A stretch of 35,811 nt of DNA, taken from positions 1 through 35,811 of the forward strand of contig CAJWMA010000004.1 in assembly GCA_913042995.1 (NCBI GenBank). The letters run 5' to 3'. The notes under the pieces were generated by a model, which did no database searches, was not told where the DNA came from, and saw only the letters and a list, made by a program, of their open reading frames with translations. Numbering within the stretch: the first letter of the stretch is position 1; every line of letters begins with the position of its first letter. The position numbers and the translations under genes were made by a program. Below, piece after piece: positions 1-8,641 of the stretch. Source of the DNA: an uncultured bacterium (GTDB taxonomy: Bacteria; Planctomycetota; UBA8108).

Positions 1-426
1 CCGATCTGACACTCCCCATCGTGTAGAGACGACCCCCTGAGATGGAAAAGGATGAATAGCCCATTCCCGCCCCACCCGCTTTCCACAGGATTTTCGGGCC
101 ACCCTCCGGCCATTTTTTCAGGAGGCCTGTCTCGGTAGATTTTCCATCCCGCCTAGGCCCCCTCCACTGTGGCCATTCACCCGAAGAATCGGCCCATAGG
201 AGAGATCCCGGCAGAAAAACCATGGAATGGCAAAGCCAAACCATAATGAACAGAAAGCGACAGACCCTGTTGTCTTTAAGTAGCAAAGGCATAGCAAGGC
301 TCCAAGGGTAATAGATGATCTGATCGAACCGTTTGATATAACACCTGCGCCGCTGAGCAGGTAAAGCTAGTCATCATAGCCGAAGAATCGCCTAATCGCA
401 TTAGTCCCTTTAACCTATGTAATGAT

Positions 427-801
427 CTACTCGAAAAAGCGACAGACCCACCGTCCCAGGCAGAGAGCTAACGGGATGATAAAAAACATGACGCGAGAGA
501 ACGACGACATGCGGCTCCAGAGCGATCGGGTTCTCTCGGAAAAAAAACCTACCGCGATCGCCAGGGCCACCAGGAAAAAGGAAAAAGGGTGGAAGTTCCA
601 TGCGGAAACAAACTCACCCTGCACCAGGGCCAGGCAGGAACGCGTCATGCCGCAACCGGGGCATTCGAGGTCGGTGGCCAGGCGGAAGGGACAGGGGATG
701 ATGGCCAGCTCTTCGCCGGAAGAGCTTGAGAAGGCCATGTAGAGACCCACCCCTCCCAGTCCAAGAAGAAACAGCCTTGCGAGGCGTGTGTGAGTCAACA
801 T
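427..801 (-). CDS. DUF2752 family small membrane protein
   Basis: Translation has the DUF2752 hallmark CPGCGMTRS plus hydrophobic segments (FHPFSFFLVALAIAVGF). Confidence 0.85.
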   Translation of the reverse strand: MLTHTRLARLFLLGLGGVGLYMAFSSSSGEELAIIPCPFRLATDLECPGCGMTRSCLALVQGEFVSAWNFHPFSFFLVALAIAVGFFSERTRSLWSRMSSFSRVMFFIIPLALCLGRWVCRFFE

Positions 802-810
802 CGCTCGTCA

Positions 811-1305
811 CTAGGATGGGTTATAGAACTTGTTGATCTCTTCCTGCTGGATGGCCATCGAGGCTATGGGGAACCCAAAAAACGAAACCACGACACATAT
901 CGCTCCCAGGTTCGGGTTGATGTGCCAGCCCCTCTTGCGCTGGATCTCGATGATGCCGTTGGACATCTGATATTCAGTGTAAATACCGTAAATTCCGCAG
1001 GTCAGAATAGAGAGCAGGAACCATTTCCAGAAACCGTACTCCTCCCTGCCCAGCCAGGCATTCAGAACCCTGAATTGCCTGGCCTGCCAGAACAGGGCGT
1101 AAAATCCACAGGTCAAAATTGTGAGAACGATTCCCGTACCTATGCCCACAAAAGCCTCGTCTCGCACAACAGGCACAGGATCCCTGTAGGAAGAATCGCC
1201 GGCGCTTTGACCGCCGCCGGTCTCCCCGGGTACTTTTTCCCCGCAATAGTCACAAAATTCCGCGCCCTCAACGAGACTCTCGCCACAAGCTGGACAATCA
1301 GCCAT
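811..1305 (-). CDS. Zinc-ribbon + DUF4234-like membrane protein
   Basis: N-terminal CPACGESLVEGAEFCDYCG zinc ribbon; C-terminal GFYALFWQARQFRVLNAWLGREEYGFWKWFLLSILTCGIYGIYTEYQ resembles DUF4234. Confidence 0.8.
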   Translation of the reverse strand: MADCPACGESLVEGAEFCDYCGEKVPGETGGGQSAGDSSYRDPVPVVRDEAFVGIGTGIVLTILTCGFYALFWQARQFRVLNAWLGREEYGFWKWFLLSILTCGIYGIYTEYQMSNGIIEIQRKRGWHINPNLGAICVVVSFFGFPIASMAIQQEEINKFYNPS

Positions 1306-1443
1306 CTCTCAATACCTCCAATTAAGACCCAAGTTCGCCCTGCAGGGTAACAGACGCGACCATATCGGAAAAGACCCGGTCCTGCCTGCCAGGAGAAAAC
1401 TCCGCCGAACAGGAACAGCCAAATGAAGTTTGCTGACGCAACA

Positions 1444-2259
1444 TCAGCCCAGGTTCTTATTTTCGGAGAAGCTGTAGAATTTGTTGATCTCCTCCTGTTG
1501 AAGAACGGCCGTCAGGAGCCCGGCTCCAAACAGGGTAGCAAGGAGACTCAGAATTCCCAGGCCGCGGTTTTCCGGCCAACCCATCCTGCGCTGGATCTCG
1601 TTGATGTCACGGCCCGTCTTGTATTCATGGTAAAGCGTGTAGAGGCCGCAGCTAAGCAGGCTCAGCAGCAGCCACTTCCAGAAGCTATGCTCCTGCCGGC
1701 CAAGCCAGGAGTTCAGCACCTTCATCTGATGGCGTTTCCAGAAAAAAAGGTAGAAGCCGAAAGTAAGGATGCTCAACAGGACTCCTCTCCAGATCTTGAG
1801 ACGACCCGCCGACTCCGGCATCGGCCGAACGCCTGCCGGCCCGGCCCTGTCAGACCTCGACCCGGAATAGGAAAACCTCTCCCCCGAATAAGGTGAAGAT
1901 TTCGGGTCTCTTGCCACCTGGACCGCGACCTTCGCCGCAAAGCCTGAAATAAAGCCCCCTATAAGGCTGCCATAGATGATAAGGCCCAATAACTCACCGG
2001 GGTCTCCTCCATCGCCGACAAAATAAACAAGCGTGGCGCCGGTGAGAAGAGCCCCGAGGAGGGAGCAAAAGATGACAAGAAAGGCGGAGCCCCGTGAAGA
2101 AGACTTCTCCTCTGCCCTTGCGGAAATTCTCGAGGGCGCATCGCCGGGATATTCTCCCAGCCCCGGTTGACCCCGCGGCAGGTCACCACCGCAATAATCA
2201 CAGAAGGTCGCGTTCTTGGAAACCTGCTCGCCGCATCCAGGACAGTAGACCATGATCAT
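1444..2259 (-). CDS. Zinc-ribbon + DUF4234-like membrane protein, paralog of 811-1305 with an extra central hydrophobic segment
   Basis: CPGCGEQVSKNATFCDYCGG zinc ribbon; GFYLFFWKRHQMKVLNSWLGRQEHSFWKWLLLSLLSCGLYTLYHEYK; ends QQEEINKFY like its neighbour. Confidence 0.8.
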   Translation of the reverse strand: MIMVYCPGCGEQVSKNATFCDYCGGDLPRGQPGLGEYPGDAPSRISARAEEKSSSRGSAFLVIFCSLLGALLTGATLVYFVGDGGDPGELLGLIIYGSLIGGFISGFAAKVAVQVARDPKSSPYSGERFSYSGSRSDRAGPAGVRPMPESAGRLKIWRGVLLSILTFGFYLFFWKRHQMKVLNSWLGRQEHSFWKWLLLSLLSCGLYTLYHEYKTGRDINEIQRRMGWPENRGLGILSLLATLFGAGLLTAVLQQEEINKFYSFSENKNLG

Positions 2260-2299
2260 TACCCGTACTTTGTTTCAGCCCGGCAGGAATCTACAGCCC

Positions 2300-2767
2300 T
2301 CACCGGGGCTGAGCCGATTCAGCGGCGCCTCGCAGCCCCTGACTGAAAATCTGCCGCGTATCGGGATGCCGGTAGACCAGCAGTGCCCAGAGGCCCAGGG
2401 GTAAAGTGAGCGGGGTGAGGAAATCAAGCGCCCCCAGGCATTGCCCGAGCCTGCGAGACCAGGGGAAGGGGCGAGCGGCGGCCAGCAACTGGATCGCCCT
2501 GAGCAGCCCCAGGAACACCAGGGCTCCGCCAAGAACGAAGAACGCCTCCCGATCCCCTGGCTCCGGACGAGCCGAAGAATGATAGGTAGGCAGCCACCCG
2601 CCAGTTCCCCCTGCCCACCCCGCCGCGACAAGCGTAATCCAGGCGCCGAGGCCCAGCTCGAACAGAAGCCTGAAAAAAGTTACACAATGAATAGCCTTCA
2701 GATGTCGTTGCAAAAACAGGAACCTCGCAGGAGAGAGACGGAAAACCGGGGCGTCCGCGAGGGCCAT
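2300..2767 (-). CDS. Hypothetical membrane protein
   Basis: Open frame with hydrophobic segments; ATG at 2767 preferred over the tracked GTG at 2863, which abuts the divergent gene. Confidence 0.5.
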   Translation of the reverse strand: MALADAPVFRLSPARFLFLQRHLKAIHCVTFFRLLFELGLGAWITLVAAGWAGGTGGWLPTYHSSARPEPGDREAFFVLGGALVFLGLLRAIQLLAAARPFPWSRRLGQCLGALDFLTPLTLPLGLWALLVYRHPDTRQIFSQGLRGAAESAQPR

Positions 2768-2865
2768 TGTCTTGAATCGGGAGTGATCCCGCAAGCCGCT
2801 AAAATGATGAAGGCGGACGCTGGAAGCGGATACCGGGCCGGCCGGCGATCCGGTATGCTTCACCC

Positions 2866-4290
2866 ATGCGAAAAGAGGCGCCGCTCATCAGGCTGATAGA
2901 GGTTGAGGCCTTCATCCACGACATCTCCACGCGGATGCCTTTTCGCTACGGTATCGCCTGCATGACAGCGGCTCCAGCCCTCCACATACGCCTCACGGTC
3001 GAAGACTCCAATGGAAAAACCGCCCGAGGGGTCGCAGCCGATGGTCTGCCGCCGCGCTGGTTCGACAAGGATCCGGAAAAGAGCCTGCGGCGGAACGTCG
3101 AGGACCAGGTGAAGGCGATGGTCCTGGCCCGGGACATCTACCTCGACTGCGGAGCCAGCGCCGCAACCGCGGCCGAGCACTGGCAGGCCGCTCTTCCCCG
3201 GGTCTACGAGGATGGCTCCAGGGCAGGACTCAACGCGCTGACCTCGGCCTTCGGCAGCTCTTTCTTCGAGCGGGCGATGCTCGATGCTCTCGCCAGGCTC
3301 CGCGGTCTGTCCTTCTTCGAGCTCCTGAAAAATGACCTCACGGGACTCGAGACCGCCGCCATACTTCCTGACCAGCCGCTCGAACGGCTCCACTGCCGGC
3401 ATACCGTAGGCCTGGGCGACCCGATCCGCGCCAGCGACATCTCCAGTGAGGACCGCCTGCGCGACGGGCTGCCGCAGGCTCTCGAGGAATGCATCGACGA
3501 ATACGGCCTGAGCTACTTCAAGGTGAAAGTTTGCGGCGATGATGACACCGACCGCGAACGTATCGGAGAGCTGACCCGTCTGTTCGAGGAACGCTGCGTC
3601 GATGGCTACTCCATCACCCTCGATGGAAACGAGCAATACAAGGACCCCCGCCAGCTGATCGAGCTGCTCGACAGGCTCTCCCGAGAGACCTCAACGAGGC
3701 GTTTCTGCGAACGAATCCTCTTTATCGAACAGCCGCTCAGCCGGGAAACCGCGCTCTCCTGCGACCAGGAGGCGGGACTGCGTGAGCTGGCAGGAATCAG
3801 GCCCATCATCATCGATGAATCCGACGACAGCCTCGACAGCTTCAAGAGGGCCGTGGCCCTCGGCTACAGCGGCGCCTCGCATAAGAACTGCAAGGGAATC
3901 TTCAAGAGCCTCCACAACCGGCGGATCGTCTGCGAGCTCAACCGGGAGGCTGGCGAAGAACGCTATTTCCAGAGCGCCGAGGATCTCGCGAACCTTCCCA
4001 TTATTCCCCTCCAGCAGGATCTCGCCGCAGTGGCGGCCCTGGGAATTCCCCATGTGGAACGCAATGGCCACCACTACTTCCGCGGACTCGACCACCTGCC
4101 CCCAGCCGAGGCGGCGGCGGCCCTGGAAGCCCATCCGGACCTCTACCAGCCATTTGCAAACTCCGCCCGCCTGCAGATCCGAAACGGCAGCCTCAAGATA
4201 GCCTCCCTGCAAGGCGAGGGCTTCGGCTATGCCTGCGAGCTCAGTCTCGAAGAACGCCTGCCCCTCGATGACTGGTCCTGCTCCATGTAA
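2866..4290 (+). CDS. Enolase-superfamily (mandelate racemase/muconate lactonizing-like) protein, specificity unknown
   Basis: Superfamily-like motifs: FKVKVCG (KxK), TLDGNEQY, LFIEQPL, IIIDESDDS, ASHKNCKG. Confidence 0.75.
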   Translation: MRKEAPLIRLIEVEAFIHDISTRMPFRYGIACMTAAPALHIRLTVEDSNGKTARGVAADGLPPRWFDKDPEKSLRRNVEDQVKAMVLARDIYLDCGASAATAAEHWQAALPRVYEDGSRAGLNALTSAFGSSFFERAMLDALARLRGLSFFELLKNDLTGLETAAILPDQPLERLHCRHTVGLGDPIRASDISSEDRLRDGLPQALEECIDEYGLSYFKVKVCGDDDTDRERIGELTRLFEERCVDGYSITLDGNEQYKDPRQLIELLDRLSRETSTRRFCERILFIEQPLSRETALSCDQEAGLRELAGIRPIIIDESDDSLDSFKRAVALGYSGASHKNCKGIFKSLHNRRIVCELNREAGEERYFQSAEDLANLPIIPLQQDLAAVAALGIPHVERNGHHYFRGLDHLPPAEAAAALEAHPDLYQPFANSARLQIRNGSLKIASLQGEGFGYACELSLEERLPLDDWSCSM

Positions 4291-4425
4291 GACCTTGTCG
4301 CAGGGCGCGGCAAGCGTGGCAGCGGTCCTTTTCTTCACCCGGGCTTGCTGCTATGCTGAAGGTTCGTCGCGGCGGTCCTGCCGCGAAAAATCAATCCTTT
4401 ATGCCCTCTTATGCAAGGAGCAGAC

Positions 4426-5055
4426 ATGCGCGGAAAATATCTCGTCATCGGTCTTGCGCTCCTCACCGGCGGATTCACGGCGAGAGCCGTGGCTGACGAT
4501 GCCGGGAAGAACGCGAAAGCGCCGAACTCTCTTTTTGAATTCAAGGCGAAGGACATCGACGGAAAGGCCGTGGCCCTGGACAAGTTCAGGAACCAGGTTC
4601 TTCTCGTCGTCAATGTCGCCAGCAGGTGAGGCCTCACCGGACCACAGTACTCGAGTCTCGAGTCACTCCAGAAAAAGTACAAGTCCAGGGGTTTCCAGGT
4701 GCTTGCGTTCCCGGCCAATAACTTCAATGGACAGGAACCAGGAACGAACCTGGAGATCAAATCCTTCTGCCGGAAGCAGAAGAAGGCGACCTTCCCTCTC
4801 TTCTCCAAGATCTCGGTAAAGGGCGCTGATATGCACCCGATCTACAGGTTCCTCACCGATAAGAAGAACGCCAAGCTCGGTGGAGCCGTAAAATGGAACT
4901 TCCAGAAATACCTCGTCAACCATGAGGGAAAGGTCCTGGCGAAATTCTCGCCCAGGGAGGATCCCATGGGCGCGAAGGTAACGGCGGCGCTGGACAAGGC
5001 CCTGACCGCTCGCGGCGCCTACAAGAAGCCCGCGGGATCGAAGAAGAAGGGATAG
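4426..5055 (+). CDS. Glutathione peroxidase, probable selenoprotein (Sec encoded by TGA 4627-4629)
   Basis: Two track ORFs (4411-4629, 4699-5055) share one frame. Read-through gives LLVVNVASR[U]GLTGPQYSSLE...LAFPANNFNGQEPGTN...VKWNFQKYLV, the GPx motif set. AAGGAG at 4415-4420 precedes ATG 4426. N-terminal signal-like segment. Confidence 0.85.
4646..4667 (+). promoter_or_regulatory. Putative bacterial SECIS hairpin
   Basis: AGTACTCG / CGAGT(C)ACT stem (5 bp + 3 bp with one bulged C), apical loop AGTCT, 24 nt after the TGA. Confidence 0.65.
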
Positions 5056-5072
5056 GACGCGCAGGAAGCGAA

Positions 5073-5113
5073 CCGCGGCCCGGGGTTCCCCCCGGGGAGC
5101 TGCAGGGCCGCGG
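5073..5113. terminator. Hairpin between convergent genes, possible bidirectional terminator
   Basis: Perfect 9-bp inverted repeat CCGCGGCCC...GGGCCGCGG, inner CCCGGGG/CCCCGGG; no U-tract. Confidence 0.5.
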
Positions 5114-5140
5114 ACCGCCCTTCCCGCAAGCGCGGGACTC

Positions 5141-5935
5141 TCAGTCCTCTTCGAGGAGAGCCCTCCAGTCCATGGAATCATCTCCATAGGCCAGGACGGA
5201 AGGATTGCGCAGGTCGTCCTTATTGTAGAGCAGCCTGCGCCCAGAGAGATCGACCAGGTAGCCCCCGGCCGTCTCGAGAATGCATTGGGCCGCGGCGGTG
5301 TCCCACTCCATGGTCGGGACGAGACGCGGATAGAAATCCGCCTTCCCCTCCGCCACCAGGCAGAACTTCAGCGAGCTCCCCATGCTGACGCACTCGGCCC
5401 CATCGAGACGCTCGAGCAGAGCCTCCACCTGCGGGCCAGCGTGATCCTTGCTCGCCACGATTCTCAGGCCCGGCGGATCAGCCGGACTCACGATGATCTC
5501 GTCGACGGATCCATCCGCGCGGATGGCGAAAGCTCCATCGCCGCGCGAGGCGTAATAGTATTCACCAGTGGCTGGCGCGTGAACAACACCCAGCACCGGC
5601 TCGTCTCCCTGGACCCGCGCAATATTCACCGTAAACTGGCCGCTCTGCTTGATGAACTCCTTGCTCCCATCAAGAGGGTCGACGACCCAGAAATCATGCC
5701 AGCTCTTACGGTCGGCTATTTCATCCTTGTCCGACTCCTCCGACAGCACCGGCAGCCAGGGGTCCAGCACCTGCAACGAGTTCACGATCACAAAGTGGGC
5801 CGCCTTGTCGGCAAGCGTAAGCGGTGAATTGTCCTCCTTGTACTCCACCGGGGCATCGCTTCCGTAATGTTCCATCGCGGCGCGCCCGGCTGACGCCGCG
5901 ATCTCCAGTACCTGTTCCAACAGCTGGTTGTTCAT
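5141..5935 (-). CDS. cysQ: 3'(2'),5'-bisphosphate nucleotidase (CysQ/inositol monophosphatase family)
   Basis: SPLTLADKAAH, LSEES, FWVVDPLDGSKEFIKQSGQFTVNIA, MEWDTAAAQCILETAGG motifs. Confidence 0.85.
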   Translation of the reverse strand: MNNQLLEQVLEIAASAGRAAMEHYGSDAPVEYKEDNSPLTLADKAAHFVIVNSLQVLDPWLPVLSEESDKDEIADRKSWHDFWVVDPLDGSKEFIKQSGQFTVNIARVQGDEPVLGVVHAPATGEYYYASRGDGAFAIRADGSVDEIIVSPADPPGLRIVASKDHAGPQVEALLERLDGAECVSMGSSLKFCLVAEGKADFYPRLVPTMEWDTAAAQCILETAGGYLVDLSGRRLLYNKDDLRNPSVLAYGDDSMDWRALLEED

Positions 5936-5995
5936 ATCTTACTCCCTGAGATCCGCGGCCTGATCATCTTGAACCATCGGCCCCGCGGAACTAAT

Positions 5996-6745
5996 ATGCG
6001 CGACGATATGCTAACCGAGCTTGAAAAAGTGATCAACGCGCGGCGAAGAATCTACCTTCTTCGCCATGGCGAGGTCAGCTACTTTGACCCCAGCGGGGCT
6101 CCCTACCAGCAGGCGGAGGTTCCGCTGAACGGAGAGGGCCGGAACCAGGCCTGCGCCGCCGGAAAGGCTCTCAGCGAAGCGAAAATCGACCTGGTAATAA
6201 CCAGCGGACTGCCGCGAACCCTGCAGACCGCCGAGCTGGCCCTGGAGCAGATCGGCTCCAGGCCGGAAACTGAAACTATCGAGGATCTGCGCGAGATCAT
6301 GCCCGGCGATACCTTCAAGAACGCCGGCAAAGGCGCCGATCTCGCCTTCGCCAATTCGCTGCGGAAGTCCCTCACGCGGGACACTGAGTTTTTCGGCGGG
6401 GAGACCTTCGGTTCACTGGAAGACAGGGTGATCCCAGCCCTCGAAGACCTGGCTGCGCGAGGCGACTGGAAAGAGCTTCTCCTGGTGGCGCACGGGGGAA
6501 CCAACCGAATGATCCTTTCGAGAGCCCTCGGCGGCGACCTCGACACCTTCGGCCGAATCGAACAGGATGCCGGCTGCATCAACATCATCGATCTCGACGC
6601 GGATGGGTCCTTCCTCCTGCGACTGATCAACTACACCCCGGAATCACCCGTGAAGGCCGACATACGCCTGAGTACGATGGAACAGATCTACATGACCTCC
6701 CTGCGGCCGGGACGCAAGGCGGAGCCTCCCCCGGGCAATGCCTGA
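5996..6745 (+). CDS. Histidine phosphatase (phosphoglycerate mutase-like) family protein
   Basis: YLLRHGEVSYF (RHG), ITSGLPRTLQTAELAL, LLVAHGGTNR; ATG 5996 preferred over upstream TTG. Confidence 0.8.
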   Translation: MRDDMLTELEKVINARRRIYLLRHGEVSYFDPSGAPYQQAEVPLNGEGRNQACAAGKALSEAKIDLVITSGLPRTLQTAELALEQIGSRPETETIEDLREIMPGDTFKNAGKGADLAFANSLRKSLTRDTEFFGGETFGSLEDRVIPALEDLAARGDWKELLLVAHGGTNRMILSRALGGDLDTFGRIEQDAGCINIIDLDADGSFLLRLINYTPESPVKADIRLSTMEQIYMTSLRPGRKAEPPPGNA

Positions 6746-6754
6746 GCGCTGCCC

Positions 6755-8008
6755 TCAGCCGCCGACCAGCTCATCGAGGGCCGCGAGCAGGCGGTCTACC
6801 TCGCCGGAGGTATTGTAGTGCAACAGTCCAACCCTGAGCGCCCCATCGGGCTCGAGACCGAGGGCCTCCGAGAGCGGCTGGGCGTAGAAGTTGCCGCTCC
6901 AGGCGAAGATGCCGCGGGCGGCCAGGTGGAGATCGACCTCCGCGCTCGTATATCCCTCGATCGTGAAAGAGACCGTTGGAACCCTCTCACGCTCGCGCTC
7001 CGGATCGGTGATGCCCCAGACCTTCAGCCCCTTGACCCCGGCAAGCCCAGCGAGCAGTTGCCTCAACAGGAGTCTCTCGTATTCACCTATAAGTTCCCAG
7101 GTCCTCAGCAGCGCCGCTCTTCGATCCGCAGGCTCGCCATCGGTACGCGAGAGATCCGCGAGGTAGTCGATCGCAGCCAGCGTACCGGCGATTCCCTCAT
7201 GGTTCTGGGTGCCGGTCATCCAGCGGTCGGGAGAGGTGTTCTCCGCCGGCCTTACCTTGTAGGCCGGCAATTCCTCCATCCACTCGCGTCTTCCCCAGAG
7301 CAGCCCCACGTGAGGCCCGAAAAACTTGTACGCCGAGCAAACCAGGAAATCACAGCCCCAGCGCTCAACCTCCAGCGGAGCATGGGGAGCGTAGTGTACC
7401 GCGTCGACATAGACGAGAGCTCCCGCAGCGTGCGCCAGCGCGATAATCTCTTCCACCGGATGAATCGTCCCGCTGAAGTTGGACGCGCAGGCAATCGCCA
7501 CCAGCCGGGTCCGGCTGGAGAGCTTCGCGGCCAGGTCATCGAGGTCGAGGGTGCAGTCCTCGGCCCGGATATCGACATAGTTCACCGTCACCCCCGCGTC
7601 GGCGGCCGCCAGCACCCAGGGGCTGAAGTTGGCATCGTGGGCCGAGCGGCTCACAATCACCTCGTCACCGGGCTTCCAGGTTTTTGACAGGGCGCGGCTC
7701 AGGGCGAAGGTCAGGGTCGTCATGTTAGCGCCGAAGGCCACGAGGTCGGCATCGGCGGAGCCCATAAAGTCAGCCGCCGCGCGATGGGCCTCGGCAAGCA
7801 TCGCATCGCTCTCACGGCTGGTCAGAAAATGGCCTCCATGGTTGGCATTACAACCGCCAAGATAAGCACCCATGGCATCGATCACGCTCCGGGGAACCTG
7901 GCTGCCTGCCGGGCCATCGAAATAAACCGCGGGCAGACCATCGACCTCCCTCTCAAGGGCAGGAAAATTCTTTCGACAGAAGTCAGGATCGAAGCTGGTG
8001 GTCATCAT
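6755..8008 (-). CDS. Class V aminotransferase, 'cysteine desulfurase-like' family
   Basis: YFDGPAGSQVPRSVI, YVDAVHYAPHAPLEVERWGCDFLVCSAYKFFGPHVGLLWG (PLP lysine context). Confidence 0.8.
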   Translation of the reverse strand: MMTTSFDPDFCRKNFPALEREVDGLPAVYFDGPAGSQVPRSVIDAMGAYLGGCNANHGGHFLTSRESDAMLAEAHRAAADFMGSADADLVAFGANMTTLTFALSRALSKTWKPGDEVIVSRSAHDANFSPWVLAAADAGVTVNYVDIRAEDCTLDLDDLAAKLSSRTRLVAIACASNFSGTIHPVEEIIALAHAAGALVYVDAVHYAPHAPLEVERWGCDFLVCSAYKFFGPHVGLLWGRREWMEELPAYKVRPAENTSPDRWMTGTQNHEGIAGTLAAIDYLADLSRTDGEPADRRAALLRTWELIGEYERLLLRQLLAGLAGVKGLKVWGITDPERERERVPTVSFTIEGYTSAEVDLHLAARGIFAWSGNFYAQPLSEALGLEPDGALRVGLLHYNTSGEVDRLLAALDELVGG

Positions 8009-8060
8009 CAGGTCCGTTAAGGGTTCTGGAAAGTGAAAGAGCTGAGGCCTCCGCGAATTC

Positions 8061-8513
8061 TCAGGCCGGCTCGCGCGAAGTATCTTCGCCAGAGCGTGCG
8101 AGAATGTCCAGAAAGGGCAGGTTGGATGGAACCAGCGAGGACCGGTCGATCTCTGCAGGAGCTACCCAGCGGATGGAGCTGTGGTAGAGCTCACGAGGCT
8201 CCCCCTCGAAGGAGGCGCAGCTGAAGAGATGGAGGGTTATATCGAGATGAGGGTAGCTGTATTCAAGGGTCGAGAGATGCTCCCCGACGGAAACGGCGAT
8301 CCCAAGTTCCTCCTCCAGTTCCCTGCGGAGCGCCTCCTCGCGGGTCTCTCCCTCCTTGACCTTGCCTCCCGGGAACTCCCAATATCCGGCCATATTACTG
8401 CCATCCGGTCGCCGACAGAGCAGGCAGGCCTCGGCACGAACAAGGACTCCGGCAACCACCTCCGCATGAGGACGAGAGCCGGCTGAACCTGGAGATTCCC
8501 CTGGATCCATCAT
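8061..8513 (-). CDS. MutT-like Nudix hydrolase ((deoxy)nucleoside triphosphate pyrophosphohydrolase)
   Basis: Nudix box GGKVKEGETREEALRRELEEELGI with WEFPGGK; start chosen at internal Met, upstream start possible at 8549. Confidence 0.85.
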   Translation of the reverse strand: MMDPGESPGSAGSRPHAEVVAGVLVRAEACLLCRRPDGSNMAGYWEFPGGKVKEGETREEALRRELEEELGIAVSVGEHLSTLEYSYPHLDITLHLFSCASFEGEPRELYHSSIRWVAPAEIDRSSLVPSNLPFLDILARSGEDTSREPA

Positions 8514-8641
8514 GGAGCCGATAGTGCCACGCCGGCGGGACCATGACAAGCTCCCTCATCTGCGTTGACGCTCACCGGCGGGCAACGCACAATCGTGCCA
8601 GCAATAACCGTGAAACCGGACCTGGAGAATCGAAGCTCGAT

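Noticed and set aside
790-1896. Plus-strand ORFs of 186 and 157 aa
   Set aside because: Antisense to the two zinc-ribbon/DUF4234 genes; their mutual similarity simply mirrors the paralogy of the real genes.
2860-4338. Minus-strand ORFs of 258 and 215 aa
   Set aside because: Antisense to the enolase-superfamily gene, which has clear catalytic motifs; shadow ORFs.
4411-4629. GPx gene as a simple pseudogene or sequencing error
   Set aside because: Not fully excluded, but the only lesion is a TGA at the exact catalytic position, the downstream frame is intact with all GPx motifs, and a suitable hairpin follows.
6818-7687. 289-aa plus-strand ORF
   Set aside because: Antisense to the class V aminotransferase; no family signature.
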